64,000 bases of DNA from Cotesia glomerata (taxonomy: Eukaryota > Arthropoda > Insecta > Hymenoptera > Braconidae), in the NCBI RefSeq assembly GCF_020080835.1, contig NC_058165.1, positions 6,237,771 through 6,301,770 of the forward strand. Reading direction: 5' to 3'. Made by a program: the position numbers and the translations under genes. Positions 12,325 to 24,048 of the stretch are shown here, in pieces (positions within the stretch are counted from its first letter, which is position 1; the number at the start of each line of letters is the position of its first letter). The notes below the pieces were generated by a model, which saw nothing but the letters and a program-made list of their open reading frames with translations, ran no database searches and was not told where the DNA came from.

Positions 12325-14388
12325 CATATCTTACTATTTTGGCTATAATCTTGAGGGAAATTTCCAAAAATTTTGCCATTTTCTGACTCAGATTATTGAG
12401 TTTATAAAGTTTATAAATGAATTCTTATGCGATATAACGAAATTTGTTACGATGATAGCGCCCACGATTTCTAATGGATCTTTATGAAACCTGACATGTG
12501 TATTTCTTTGAAAATTTTTAAATTCCGTTTTGATGATGAGTCAAATCGGTCGGATAGTACAGGAATGACAGAAATTCAAAATTTTCCAAAAATGCAATCA
12601 GAGTTTTATTGATTTTGAAATAACTTCTGAACGCGATGACATTGGATTCCTGTGAATGGTAGCTTTTTAGACTTTTCTTATAAAATCGACTGCATTACCA
12701 TGGTAATGCTTAAATGTGAACTATGCAATTTTTAGTGTTCGGTTCATCCGCTAGATGGCAAATTTTTCTCAACAGTAGAGTGAGTTGTTGAAACTATTTA
12801 GTAGTTTCCAATTTTGTACTACGAATAAAATGAACAGGTAGTATAGAAATTAGTGTAAAATCGTCAATTGGAGTCTTATTTTAGTTATTTTATATATTTT
12901 TATATATTTATATATTTTTATATATTTATATATTTTTATATATTTATATATTTTTATATATTTATATATTTTTATATATTTATATATTTTTATATATTTA
13001 TATATTTTTATATATTTATATATTTTTATATATTTTAACCAACTATTAGAAAAAAAATAAGTTTTTAATGGGTGAGATGTATGAAATGATATATTATTCA
13101 ATAACAATGATTTTTAAAAAAGCATAAAAAAATGATTATCGGTTTTTAAGACTCTTGAATAATATATACTTGCCTTCTTATAAAAAATTAAAGTTTGAAT
13201 CTAAAAATTTTAAATTAAAAAAAAAAAATCTCATTGTTAATTGGGACAGAGTATAATCATTTCGACATTGTAACAAAAAACAATAAATAATTTAAAACAC
13301 GGATGGAAATAAATTTGTAAGTAAATATGTTGAATTTTTTTTGTGCTATTATATACAGAGTTTCGAGTATGTTATTCCAGTGTATATTTACGCGCGTAAA
13401 TTATTCATATGACTTTCGCGTTGACGTTATCACGTTATTAAAATTTAAAAGTTCATAAATATGTTTCTACGAGCTCTTATGTACGTTATAAACTGTTCAA
13501 AATATTTACATCATTAAACGCGTACTACCTACTGCTATGAAAACTGTAAATTTTCAAAATTTAAATTTTATGGTATTCAAAAGTAATTTGAAATTATGAA
13601 AATTTAACATTTAAATATAGGTGATGATTCAAAAAAATTCAACTCAATTTGATACTTTACTCAGAATTTTAATTAAAATGCATACCAGAAAAATATTAAT
13701 ATTCATTATTGCGAAAATTATTTTAAAACCCAAATCAATGATGAATTTCATCAAAAAGATTTTAATTATACATTTTAAAATTTTGCGTCAATGCGTTAAA
13801 AAATTTTGTGTTAAAAATTTTTATGTTAAATATTAAACACTTTTTTGTGTTGATTCAACAGAATAAATGTTATTTCTTTCATCATTTAAAGTTTTATATA
13901 AATCTGAAGATCAATTTTTGTAAAATAAAATAAAAACTGGAATTTCTCATAAGAGTTAATGTTCAGCCCTAAAATTTTAAAAGATCAATATTTTGTTAGT
14001 GGTTCTCTTGAGTTTTTCAAAAATTTAGTGAGCTTTTATTATCTTACTATAATTCACAAATATACCTTAAATAAAGAATGTAAAATTATGAAATTAAATA
14101 ATTCACATCCCTGGTTTCAATTATCAACCGCAACAAAACTTTTTAATTGTAAATTTGTATAATTAAGCGCTTCCATTATTTTAACCGTTTATTATGGTAT
14201 ATATCTATCAATTTATTTGTTTATTATGATATAATACAAATATTATTCATTTATCAATTTGTCGAAATATGAGGCACAATATCAAATTCAATGTAAACAA
14301 TATTTATTCCAAATAATGGTAAAAGCTTAAATAAATATTTCAGTGGTGCTAAAGTTACTTCGTAATAATTTTAAGATTAAATGAGAAC
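12325..14388. other. Spacer with minisatellite
   Basis: 12380-12800 contains wording reminiscent of family 1 interiors (AAATCGGTCGGATAGTAC, AATAACTTCTGAACGCG) but lacks its ends, so it may be a distant relative. 12891-13036 is a minisatellite. The remainder is very AT-rich with spurious short frames (13621-13836, 13959-14162). Confidence 0.5.
12891..13036. repeat. 18-bp AT minisatellite
   Basis: Tandem units of TATATATTTTTATATATT type with an 18-bp period. Because 18 is divisible by three, it reads as a repeated six-residue peptide (KYIKIY) on the minus strand. That frame is not a gene. Confidence 0.9.
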
Positions 14389-14390
14389 TA

Positions 14391-14725
14391 CACTGAGAAA
14401 ACAGTTTGTTTGGCTCAAATGTGCAGATTTATTTGAAATAAATTAAAAATATATATTTAATGTTAACAAATTTCTTTTATTCAAATATATATTACTTTGA
14501 ATCAAATACTACCTCGTGTTGGTTTATTTAACTGAATCGACTCATTTATTTCATTTAAATAAAGATTTGTTAACTATTAACAAATCTCACTTTAAGTAAA
14601 TTACGCTTGGTGTCGCTACGGTCGTCACTGTTATTTCTCGACGTGATTTGTAAAAAATAAATAATGAAAATTAACTCAGTTTACAAATGTATTTTGTTTA
14701 ATTTTTGTAGAAATAAATAAAATAA

Positions 14726-14790
<65 letters not shown>

Positions 14791-15593
14791 TTAGACAAAT
14801 ATGTATTGAAATAGTTAACTATAATAGACATTAATAATTATGATGCTGAAGTTAGCAGATAGCTGTCAATTTTTTTAATTTTTATTACAGATCAACGATA
14901 AAAAACATATTTTAATGCACTTGTAATTTTTTTTTTAATTTTTAGACGTGGAACTTTTTAATTAAAATTTTTTCGTGATAATTTTATTATTATAAAAGTC
15001 CTAAAAATTGACAGATGTCTGTTAATTTATGAAAATTAAGTTAGCCGTCATCTAAAAATTTTTAGAATTTTTTTTATTGAAAAAATTGTTACAAAAGAAA
15101 TTTTTTTAAAAAACTTCATTCGTAAAAAACTTGAAAAATTATATGTGCAATTTTAAAAAAATATTTTCTAGATCTAATTTAATAAATAAAAAAAAAATTA
15201 AAAATTAAAAAGGTCGACTAACTTTATAGTATTATTGTTAATTTCAGTATAATTAATAATTCCAAAAGAATTGCCCATTTAACCCCAAACGTTCGATATG
15301 TCTACTTTTACTACTTTCCTAACCTAAAACTAAAAATCATTGCTTTGAGTATATTCAAACATACCATTTATTTACAGATAACAAATCTGATTTGGTTGAA
15401 ATATATCATTGTTAGCACCAAAGAAATATTTGTTAGCTATAAACAAATCTGGATTTCATTCAAATATACTGTTACTTTGTCTCAAATAAATCAATTTATT
15501 TGTATCAAATAAATATTTCTTGTGATATTTAAATAAGAGATTTATTTATAGTTAACGAGCCTCATTTCATTTAAATGAACTGTTTTCTCAGTG
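14391..15593. mobile_element. CACTGAG-type inverted-repeat element
   Basis: Ends CACTGAGAAAACAGTTTG and AACTGTTTTCTCAGTG, flanked on both sides by TA (14389-14390, 15594-15595). The subterminal arms keep recognisable inverted homology (CAAATAAAT/ATTTATTTG words and TTGTTAACTATTAACAAATC-like motifs). A TA run occupies 14729-14788. No transposase frame is present, so it is non-autonomous. Confidence 0.8.
14729..14788. repeat. TA microsatellite
   Basis: Thirty uninterrupted AT units inside the CACTGAG element. Confidence 0.97.
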
Positions 15594-15595
15594 TA

Positions 15596-17367
15596 TGTGT
15601 TAAATATTCGAATACTGAGATTCATGTTAATTATTATTTATGTACAAATATATAGCTTATTTGTATTATTAAATAATATGGCGCAGCAGAGTAGAATATC
15701 ACCAATGCGATAATGATGAACCATGATGTGTGCAGTAGGATTTAAACACGAGATACAGGTATAATACAAAATTGACTGATTCACACATTTCAGCTAAATA
15801 AATCCCGTAATTAGAGAAGGTCACCGTATGTACCATGTCCTCTCTATAGTATCTAGATGCATGGATAAATACACGATTACTCAATTTGAATTCTACTATT
15901 CCGCTAAGCCGGTGTTTGTGTTTAATTTGTGTTTAATTGCACAGCGACTGTCGCTTCACCTGAAAATAAAGTTCAGTCCATTTTTTTAGTGAGCTGTTAT
16001 ATTCAATGTTTTGTGTTTCATATTTTTACTGGCGCATCGTTACTTGATTTATTTTAACGGTAGCGGAATATTGTTTTATTGCCGATAGCTTGAGGTAAAT
16101 TGTGATCGATGTACCACTTAAAGACGCTGTCGTGTGCACAAATTCTACCCACTACTTTCGACAGTACATTATTTCCTGACAGTATAATTTTAAAATCCTT
16201 TTTATTTTTGAGCATTCTTTCAGAATTATTTCGATGAAGATTAATTTTACCTTTGAAAAATGGTTTATGGGAATGGAAACAACGAAAATATCGAAAATCA
16301 ACTTTTTTTTTGGTTATGAAGTTTGTAAACTTGTAAACACAATAACTCAAAGGAAAATTTATCGATTGCGTTCATTTTTTTTTTAACAGGTCTCTTTTGT
16401 CACTAGAAAGAACCTTTTTGAACATTACAATCTCAGTTACAGTGTATCATAATCTTCGAGACGGTTTAAACAGTCTGAACGGACCGGCTAAATACAGAAA
16501 AGTTATTCATAAGAAATTAAAATCAAGATTGTGAGTAAACTGTTAGAAATGTAAGAAAATTGATAAGAAACATTATTATACAGAGTTAAATTTTCTACAA
16601 CTATCATAATGCTGAATTATACTCGTATTAGTGGTACATTTCTAATATTTTAGACAAAAAGTAACTGTTTCAAAAAGTAATTGTATTAAATTCGATTAGA
16701 AAAAATATAATATTACTGTCGTAAATAGTAAGAAAATTTGGAAAATCCAGAAGTGCAAGCCTCATAACGCTCATTCATTTTTTAAGAAAAAAATAAATTT
16801 TGTAATTGATTAAAAAAAAAAAAATTATAATTAAGTTATTTCTTACCCGGTCTTGAAATATCAATTTGTTCGGGAGTAATCGTTGGTACATCCAAAATGG
16901 GGTGACATCAGAACGTCCACGTAAAATTTTTTTCGAAACGTTTTTTTCTTTTTTTCATAATAGCACCATGAAATGATTTTAGAATGTGAAAGATGGTTTA
17001 ATTTAAGTGTTTTCTCGGTGTACATCTACTTATATTATTGTATAAGTGCAATATGGTTGTGGTAAAGGCATTTAAAGATCACAAAATTACTTGACCTTGA
17101 CGAGTCGAGTATAAAGCTCAGCCTCACGCGCTTCGCGCTATGAGACGTGCAAAAGTAAAAAATAAGATGTAAAAATATTACTAGTCCGTCCGTCCTCTAT
17201 TCTTGTTTCCATTTTTAAAATTTCCAGTGCTGCCTCTGTGTCTTTCCAATAGAAGTAACAAATTTTACGATAGTTCAATTGGAATGTTTCTCAATTAATC
17301 TGAGTGTTGGCCAAGTACAGCGCTAGACTCTGATTTTATGTAAATGCTGAAGGACATCTGTAGTAGT
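15596..17367. other. Spacer with one unassigned open frame
   Basis: Unique AT-rich DNA. 16500-16570 resembles 40573-40640 (AAATCAAGATTGTGAGTAA against AAATCAAAATTGTGAATAA, both followed by ATTGATAAGA), suggesting an old dispersed repeat. An open frame is listed separately. Confidence 0.45.
16054..16350 (-). CDS. Unrecognised open frame, 98 codons
   Basis: Open on the minus strand, with a non-ATG first codon (TTG) and ending at TAA. The C-terminal half (GRICAHDSVFKWYIDHNLPQ) has a protein-like composition with Cys, His and Trp, unlike the Lys/Ile/Asn-rich noise around it. I recognise no domain, transposase signature or membrane segment. It could be a lone exon, a transposon relic or chance. 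Confidence 0.18.
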   Translation of the reverse strand: MSYCVYKFTNFITKKKVDFRYFRCFHSHKPFFKGKINLHRNNSERMLKNKKDFKIILSGNNVLSKVVGRICAHDSVFKWYIDHNLPQAIGNKTIFRYR

Positions 17368-17369
17368 TT

Positions 17370-17515
17370 ACCTCGGATAGCGTGACGGAAGAATCTCTGG
17401 CTACTAATTGAGAGTTCCGGGTTCGATTCCTGGTCGGAGATACCGATTTGTTTTTTCGGTTACTGCTAATTTACCAATGAGTTCAAGCTCCTATCCTTTT
17501 TTCTTTAAAAATTTC
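17370..17515 (+). repeat. tRNA-derived SINE
   Basis: An A-box-like GGATAGCGTGACGG, then a perfect B-box GGTTCGATTCC (about 17420-17430), then ATTTGTTTTTTCGGTTACTG and an AATGAGTTCAAGCTCCTATCC-like tail. The same tail plan (TTTTTTCGGTTAC, ACTGAGT, CTATCC) follows the SINEs at 25768 and 26121, so these are one family. Confidence 0.75.
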
Positions 17516-18930
17516 TATAAAAAAACCGACTGGCCATTTTTACGATAGTTGAATTGTAAAGTTCACTAACACGTCTTGTATAATTAGCTCTATAGGATTG
17601 ATTTTTTCAAGTCTCTTGTTAGTATTATTTATTGAATAAAATTTACGATAGTAGATAGTAGAAATTATTAAATGAGCAGTTTAGTCCACCGTTGCTATTC
17701 TATTAAATAAAAATTACAATAGTTATATCGTGAAAATTCTTTTAAAATTCTTACCGAGTATGAGTTAGAATTTGAAGTTCAAATTTTTATCACTTATTTT
17801 ATTAAAATTGTTGGATTAAATCTATGTTACAATGTTTGAAAATAATCTGGTTGGTTGAATTTATAAAATTGTTGAAAAAAAAGCTTTTTGAAGTGAAACT
17901 TCTTTAGAATCGTTGTGATTTCAAACTCGATGAAACGAAAAAATAAGTCCATAGAGACACAAACCCATAAATGTATAGGATTCAGCCGGCAAAAGAATGA
18001 GATAGATCACATTAGACGTTCTCGATCTCCTCTTTGCGCGACTCTTCGTAGCATCCCTACTATCGTCTACTAAACATTGTCAATATGTATGCTCCTGTGT
18101 AGTGGGATAGTCAGTATACCTATATCTATATCTTGCTCCAGGTCCGAGCGTTCTACGTGTTATGTTAGTGTGTGTTCAATACATGTGTTTGCGCCTGCGT
18201 ATGAGTAAGCTTTAATAAAAGCAAGCGTGTTAATTGTTGATGCATTTTTATTTGTGTGAATATTTTAATTTTCTTAATTTTATAATTATGCCAAAAACTA
18301 CCAGATCAATAACAGTAATTGACGCTGTTTTCCAAAGATGGTTATTATTTATAAGTGGGATCAACCCAAGCTAAGCCATGTTAATTTTTTTTTATTATCA
18401 AATTGAACAATTTTTTTTTTCAAATTGTTCATTATTTTATGTACTTTAAAAAAAAAAATATATCTAACACAGCAAAAAAAAGATCAAATAGAAATTTTAT
18501 CCAAAAAAATGAAAGCCAAAATTTTTTCCTTTCGAAGGCAAAAAAGCTATCGAAATCATTTTTTTTTTCTTTCACGACATTTTTATCTTAAATGCACCGT
18601 AGAAATAAGCAGAATAAAAAAAAATTAAAAGGTTTTAATTTTTCACCTAGTTATGGCCCAAAATGGGGTTGACCCTACTTGTAAATTATGACCCTAAAGA
18701 TATATAAATCAAATTGAAACTAGAGCATTTGTTTCCTATTTCAGTTACTATAAACCTCTCGTGTCATTTGTTCAATGTGAAAATATAGAGACTTAATGTA
18801 ATATATGTAATATAATTGTTTACATTAGGCTCGTTCAAGTTTACTAAACTCTTGGGAGATCTTAGCAGATCATGTACCAAAAACTAAAAGTGACTTCATT
18901 CTCTCTAAAGAATATCTATAAAAAAAAAAA
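17516..18930. other. Spacer
   Basis: AT-rich with A and T runs. 17770-17830 resembles 40710-40770 (CAAATTTTTATNACTT...AAAATTGTTGG), an old dispersed repeat. The patch 18000-18240 is richer in GC but has no recognisable frame. Confidence 0.5.
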
Positions 18931-19619
18931 AATTAGGAAAACGGTTGACCCTAAAGGCCATCCCTGCAACTTCCCGCTAATTTCGTTAATACCTGGCCGC
19001 TTTTTTGAGCTCTTTGAGCTCAAAAGTACAACCTGTGTGTTGTTTTAAGCTCTCCGAGCTCAAAAAGATATCTTTTCTATGCTTTTGAGCTCTTTGAGCT
19101 CAAAAGTCTAATAGAAGTTTCATAGAACACTATTTTTTGAATGTTCATACCGCAATAACTTTTGAATGAATGAACCGATTTTTACGCGGTTGGCGGCATT
19201 TTACGTAATTTTTTAAGCCTTATAAATAATTTCCAAGTTTCAATTGGTCAAACTAGAAATTTCGGAGTAACTCTGAAAAAACACTTTTTTCGGTTTTTTT
19301 TCGTTCACGATATCTCTCGAACGAATCAACCGATTTTGACCGGATTGGCTGCGATCGACGTGGTTTTTCAAGGTTGAGAGCTGATTAGTTTTTGGAATCG
19401 ATCGGTTGAGCCGTTTAAAAGTTATCCCAAAAAAACCACTTCAGAAAAAATTTTTTTTCCTACTTTTTTTTAGATTTCTCCAAATTTCTCAAAATCTATC
19501 GGTCCGAATCGGTTCAAATTAACAGGAAATCTAAGTTTGGCGAAGCCCTTTCGAATGGCACCAACCGCGATGAAATCGGTTTAACCGTTCAAAAGTTATA
19601 AGAGGTTTACATACTTACA

Positions 19620-19655
<36 letters not shown>

Positions 19656-19810
19656 TACAGAAATAGTGACACCCTCGCGGGAATAGTCAGGAAAGCTTCT
19701 TAGGACCTCAAAACGTCGAGATCTGATGAAAACTCGATTTTCGAAAAACGGGGTAAAACCAATAACTTCCCGATTTTTGAAAATTTTCAATTTTCTTAGC
19801 GGGAAGTTAA
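18931..19810 (-). mobile_element. Family 1 element, full-length reference copy
   Basis: The best complete copy. Outer tail AATTAGGAAAACGGTTGACC, left TIR AACTTCCCGCTAA (18968-18980), three GAGCTC hairpins (19007-19100), four AATCGGTT/GCCGTT..AAAAGTTAT-type internal motifs, CA run (19622-19650), right TIR TTAGCGGGAAGTT ending at 19808. It has A/T-rich flanks and no coding frame. At about 880 bp with TIRs it is best described as a non-autonomous DNA transposon; the superfamily is unclear. Confidence 0.9.
19622..19650. repeat. CA microsatellite
   Basis: CA run inside family 1, followed by the family's ATACATACAGA. Confidence 0.95.
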
Positions 19811-21157
19811 AAAACAATGCAAGTTATACTAATCTAAGCTCAGTTCAGTGAAGAACTTAGTAAACTTGAACAAGCCCATTAAAATATTAAATAATTTTTA
19901 GACTCGGTGAAAAATAATAAACCTTACATTTATCCTAATACTCCTGACACTCTATATCTATCTCAATCTCTCGTAGCCTACCCTTGATTGAAAATACTAA
20001 TTGAAAAGTATTGAAAATGATGAAATTTGAATTGTTTTCAATAATCCTAATTCTTTTTTTATGTATTTTAAATATACAGTTTACATGAAGGGACTGTTTA
20101 TTTTTTCAATATTTTTCAATGAGTATATTTAATCAGGTACTTTTCGAAAGTTTCACTTCTACCGTGTATGACTTGCACACACACACATTTTTTTTTTCTT
20201 CATTCTTGAGTTTAATTTTTTGAAATGCTTAAAAATTCAAGATACAGTAAAATTAATGAATAATGAGAAATTCTTTCAGGAAATTGAATTTAAAATTATA
20301 ATTTCTGCATGTTCAATAATTAATTTAAAAAATTTGCTTGAAATACCAAAAACAAAAATTAAATTTCACGATATATAATCTCGATAATACTGCAGCCGTT
20401 TATTGATTTTATTTGGCAAAAAGTTTAACAAGCTATTTGACAAGTTTATCTCGAACTTCCGAGGTCCATAACCTCAAAAAATAATGAGGTCATTACGGGA
20501 CAGAATCATATTATTTCTGTGAAAGAAATTGCGGCTCATTAGTCATTACTCGTTACTTTTTAGTGTAATATTATACAATAAAACATAAATAATACGAAGG
20601 GTAAGAGGATAAGAAAAAATGATTGATAATTATTCAGCAAAGTGTGTAGGTTAATAGATAGAGGCAATTAAATGAAGGTCCTCAAGTATAAATAGTCCAA
20701 GCAGAAGTAAAGTCTTCTTACATAAATTTTTACAAGCTCCCGTTAATTGATTTAAGAATGTGTATTTAAGAAGAATAATTAAGGCACGGATAAAAAGTAA
20801 TTGCTATGCAAATGACCTTTCACTTGCATATGAGAAAGTACTGCAATGAAAATATCAAAGAGATCTTCGGTGTCACTCTTTGTAAAAACACTTCTTTCAC
20901 ATTTTTGGCTGGCTATTAAATTCGCAGTTATTATTATATTTATTATTAAAAAAATTTGAGGACGTTCATGCGCTTCCTTAGAGTCGAATGAGCACTAATT
21001 TTTTATAAATTTTATTGGAACCGGGTCTTGACAAAAATTTTAAAGTATATCAATAATATTATAATGATTAATAATTTTTTCTTTCTTTACCTGAAATATT
21101 TTTTAGGCATCTCTTTTAAAAAATCAGTAAACATAAATTAGTTGTTGATTTGGCGTC
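19811..21157. other. Spacer
   Basis: AT-rich unique DNA without a supportable gene. An ATGCAAAT octamer, the consensus POU-factor site, lies at 20806-20813; a single 8-mer is weak evidence for regulation. Confidence 0.45.
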
Positions 21158-21159
21158 CA

Positions 21160-22280
21160 TACGGAAAAAAAAATTTCATTCTGGTAACGTAACTGTAGAG
21201 TTGCCACAACTATACATAGTTTACTGTTCGTTGTAGAGTTACAGTAACAAAATGTTATTTAGTTCTGATAACTCAATGTTGAGCTCTCAGAGCTCTACAG
21301 GATTATTCTCAGAGCCAAACGGTATAGTTGGGAGCGCTCTACGTTGCGCAGTAATGGAGTGCGCTGACATATTTCATAACCTTCTAAAATGCCAAACAGA
21401 ATTATTTTATTACTAATCTATATTATTAAAAATATATGGGGACAATTAAGTTCCTAATTTATTTATTTAAGGAAATAGGTTTTTTTTTTGTCAAATTGAA
21501 TTTCGTTAGAACAGTTTTGTATTTATGGTTCTTCAAGGTTCATTTGCAGTGACTGTTAATTTAATTTATTAGTTGAATATATTGTGATAAGTTATAAGTT
21601 ATCGGAATACATTAAAAATACCCCATTTAACACAAAATAAAATTTGTTTTCGTTTATTTATCTTTTCTCGTGCATATATGGTAGTGATTTTATGTCCAAT
21701 ATTTATTGATATAATTAAGAAAATAAGATAATTTTGTGACGACCATATTTTTATTTTACAAATAATTTTTATTTGTAATATAAGTTCTATTATTATTATC
21801 TTCACTGTAAATCCAAGTGTTTTAACAAAACACACATAAAGGGTTTTGTTCCTATCTTAAAGCATTGTAGTCACTTTTAAAACACTTTCACGTGTTTTAA
21901 ATTTCCTATGTTAAATTCCCATTTGTAGTCACTTTTAAAACACTTGGATTTACAGTGTTATTTCTATTATAATACTATTCTTATTTGTCATATACAATTA
22001 TTGTTGGCAATATAAATTCATTCTGCCGCATGTATTTATTAAATTATCAATGCTAAATCGTAAAAAAAAATTATTAAGCAGACTTCCAAAAATTTGTTAT
22101 AGTCTCAGAACGATCCTGTAGAGTTGTAAGAGGTAAATAACGTTTATCTCTCAGAGTTCAACGATGTAGAATTGCAGGAGCCAAACGGTATTGTTACTAT
22201 AAGAATACGTTAACCTACTGGAACTTTTTACAACTAACTAACTACTATAGAGTTTCTATAGCAAAATTTTTTTCTCCGTG
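21160..22280 (+). mobile_element. Family 2 element carrying a nested MITE
   Basis: Closely matches 4744-5707 along its length (GGTAACGTAACTGTAGAGTT, GAGCTCTCAGAGCTC, AGCCAAACGGTAT). The ends are TACGGAAAAAAAAATTTC (first base changed from C) and AATTTTTTTCTCCGTG, with CA on both flanks (21158-21159, 22281-22282). A 155-bp MITE interrupts it at 21803-21957, exactly where the other copy is continuous. Confidence 0.88.
21803..21957. mobile_element. 155-bp CACTG MITE nested in family 2
   Basis: Near-perfect terminal inverted repeats CACTGTAAATCCAAGTG and CACTTGGATTTACAGTG, with TT duplicated on both sides. Removing the MITE and one TT restores the sequence of the other family 2 copy with one substitution, so the boundaries and 2-bp duplication are well supported. 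Confidence 0.9.
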
Positions 22281-22768
22281 CATTTTTATTGTTTATTAAA
22301 TTTGACAAATCTGTCATTTCTAACCATATTATGTAATCAGCTGTATTCAGGTGGTTGTTTTCAGTACGAACAAAAATCAACACTAAAATGATTTTAATTA
22401 TACACTGATAGAAAAACAATCTTGATTCAAGAAACATCTTTTCTTCAAATGTTGATTTTTGTTTCAAAATTTCTAGCTGTCTTAATTCAAGAAATAAACT
22501 CTTGAGACTAGATGTAGATATATTTCATTCAAGAATTTTCGTCTCTTGGTTCAAGATAGGCGATAACATGATCCAAGATATTACCGACTTGTGTTAGGAA
22601 CGGCTTTTTTTTGAGTCATTAATTTACTATGTGAATTTCTATAATAATACTTAATTATAATAAATTATATCTAATTATAATATTACTATATTTTCACAAT
22701 TATGTTAAATTGAAAATCTATAAAAAATTCTTTTTATTTACTTCAATAACATCTTGAATAAATAAATT

Positions 22769-23794
22769 ATCCGAACAAAAACAGTTTCACTGTAAAAAAA
22801 TCGCGCCAAGTCCACGTTCATAAGACTATTAAGAAAAAAAAATTTGTTTTTTTCTTTACAAAAATATATAAAATAAAAAAATTAAAAAATCCAAGTAACC
22901 GATATGATTTTTTATGATTTTTGGAAATTAAAAAAAATTTTGTTACAAATTTAAAAATTAAAAAAAAGTTTGGAACGTATTTAGTGTGCGCGGTTGCAAA
23001 ATTTAAAAAAATTGAAATACACAATGACGCACACCAAGTACGTTTCAAAATTTCTTTCTTAATTTTTAAATTTATAACAAAATTTTTTTTAATTTCCGAA
23101 AATCATAAACAATCATATCGGTTACTTGGATTTTTTTATTTTTTTATTTTATATATTTTTGTAAAGAAAAAAACAAATTTTTTTTTCTTAATAGTCTTAT
23201 GCACGTGGACTTGGCGCGATTTTTTTACAGTGAAACTGTTTTTGTTCGGATTTTAGAATTTTTTGTAATTATAATGAAAATTTACAATTGGTACCAACTT
23301 AATTAAATCTTGCGTTGGTTGCATTTTTTATAGCAAACTATCCCCTTGAAACTACAGTTTATGTAAAAATAATTCCAGCGCACCCTGGCGGGTGTAGATG
23401 CAAGCTGTGAAATATCTATTTTTAACTGTAGTTTCCCATCTAATGGAGGATTACTATGCATTCTCGAATTATTTAGTCTGTGGCAGATCACTTTGCCCAT
23501 CGAAAAAAAGTCAGGATCGAAATTTTTGCGTTGCTATAGTTTGTGCTGATTAAATTTAATAATTTCAAGTAGATTAATTGTTATAAGTGAATATAATTAA
23601 TTAATAACAGTCAAATAAAGTATGAATTACTGTTATAATATACAATTTAGGAAAAAAAAGTACCGTAGAATTAAATAAAATTTTGCAACCTCAAAATACC
23701 GTTCTGCTTACAGTAAACACAGTTGGTAGTCTGGCGCTCCGTTTACAGCAGATTTGAACGGAACTTGGCGCCAGATTCTACCGAATCTGTGGAT
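22769..23794 (+). mobile_element. Family 3 composite element, copy 2
   Basis: Reverse-complement relative of 9152-10213, bounded by ATCCGAACAAAAACAG and ACCGAATCTGTGGAT. The foldback half is 22769-23251 and the non-foldback half 23252-23794. The second half holds GGCGCCAGATTCTACCG and a CAGCGCACCCTGGCGGGTGT stretch that stand out from the AT-rich surroundings. Confidence 0.85.
23303..23500 (-). CDS. Short frame shared by both family 3 copies
   Basis: A 65-codon frame beginning MGKVICHRLNNSRMH. The other copy reads the same first 27 or so residues (MGKVICHRLNN then PRMHDNPP) but stops early at a TAG near 9541. Residues 35-58 include a Cys-containing stretch. I know no matching family. Sharing may only reflect copying of the repeat, so this is more likely non-coding repeat DNA than a gene. 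Confidence 0.15.
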   Translation of the reverse strand: MGKVICHRLNNSRMHSNPPLDGKLQLKIDISQLASTPARVRWNYFYINCSFKGIVCYKKCNQRKI

Positions 23795-24048
23795 TATTTA
23801 AACCAAAAATTTAAAGTTTTTTAAACGATAATGTTATTTTGGTTGGAAAACTTAAATGAATCGATTGAAGATAATATAGTTTTTAGTACAGATACAAGAC
23901 TTATCCAATGGAGACATACATTTCTTAAGCCAAAAAAATCTAAACCAAGACAAGAAATTCTTGGAGCAAAATAATCATTTGTCTTCCAAAATAAATTCTT
24001 AGATCAAGAAAATATCTCTTGAGTCAACATAAATTTTCTATCAGTGTA

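Larger units (their letters stand above)
22403..24046. mobile_element. CACTGATAG-type element hosting family 3
   Basis: Ends CACTGATAGAAAAACAATC and TTTTCTATCAGTG, flanked by TA on both sides (22401-22402, 24047-24048). Inside both ends are repeated TTGATTCAAGAAA / TTCTTGAGTCAA-like words, giving inverted subterminal homology. A family 3 composite (22769-23794) is inserted in the middle. No transposase is seen. Confidence 0.8.

Noticed and set aside
12850..13107. 85-codon frame with KYIKIY repeats
   Set aside because: It is an 18-bp AT minisatellite read in frame, with no flanking coding signal.
18931..19810. Helitron for family 1
   Set aside because: The ends form inverted repeats and do not show the TC start and CTRR end with a 3' hairpin that Helitrons have.
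20806..20813. POU octamer ATGCAAAT as a regulatory element
   Set aside because: A single 8-mer is expected often in AT-rich DNA; there is no cluster of other sites.
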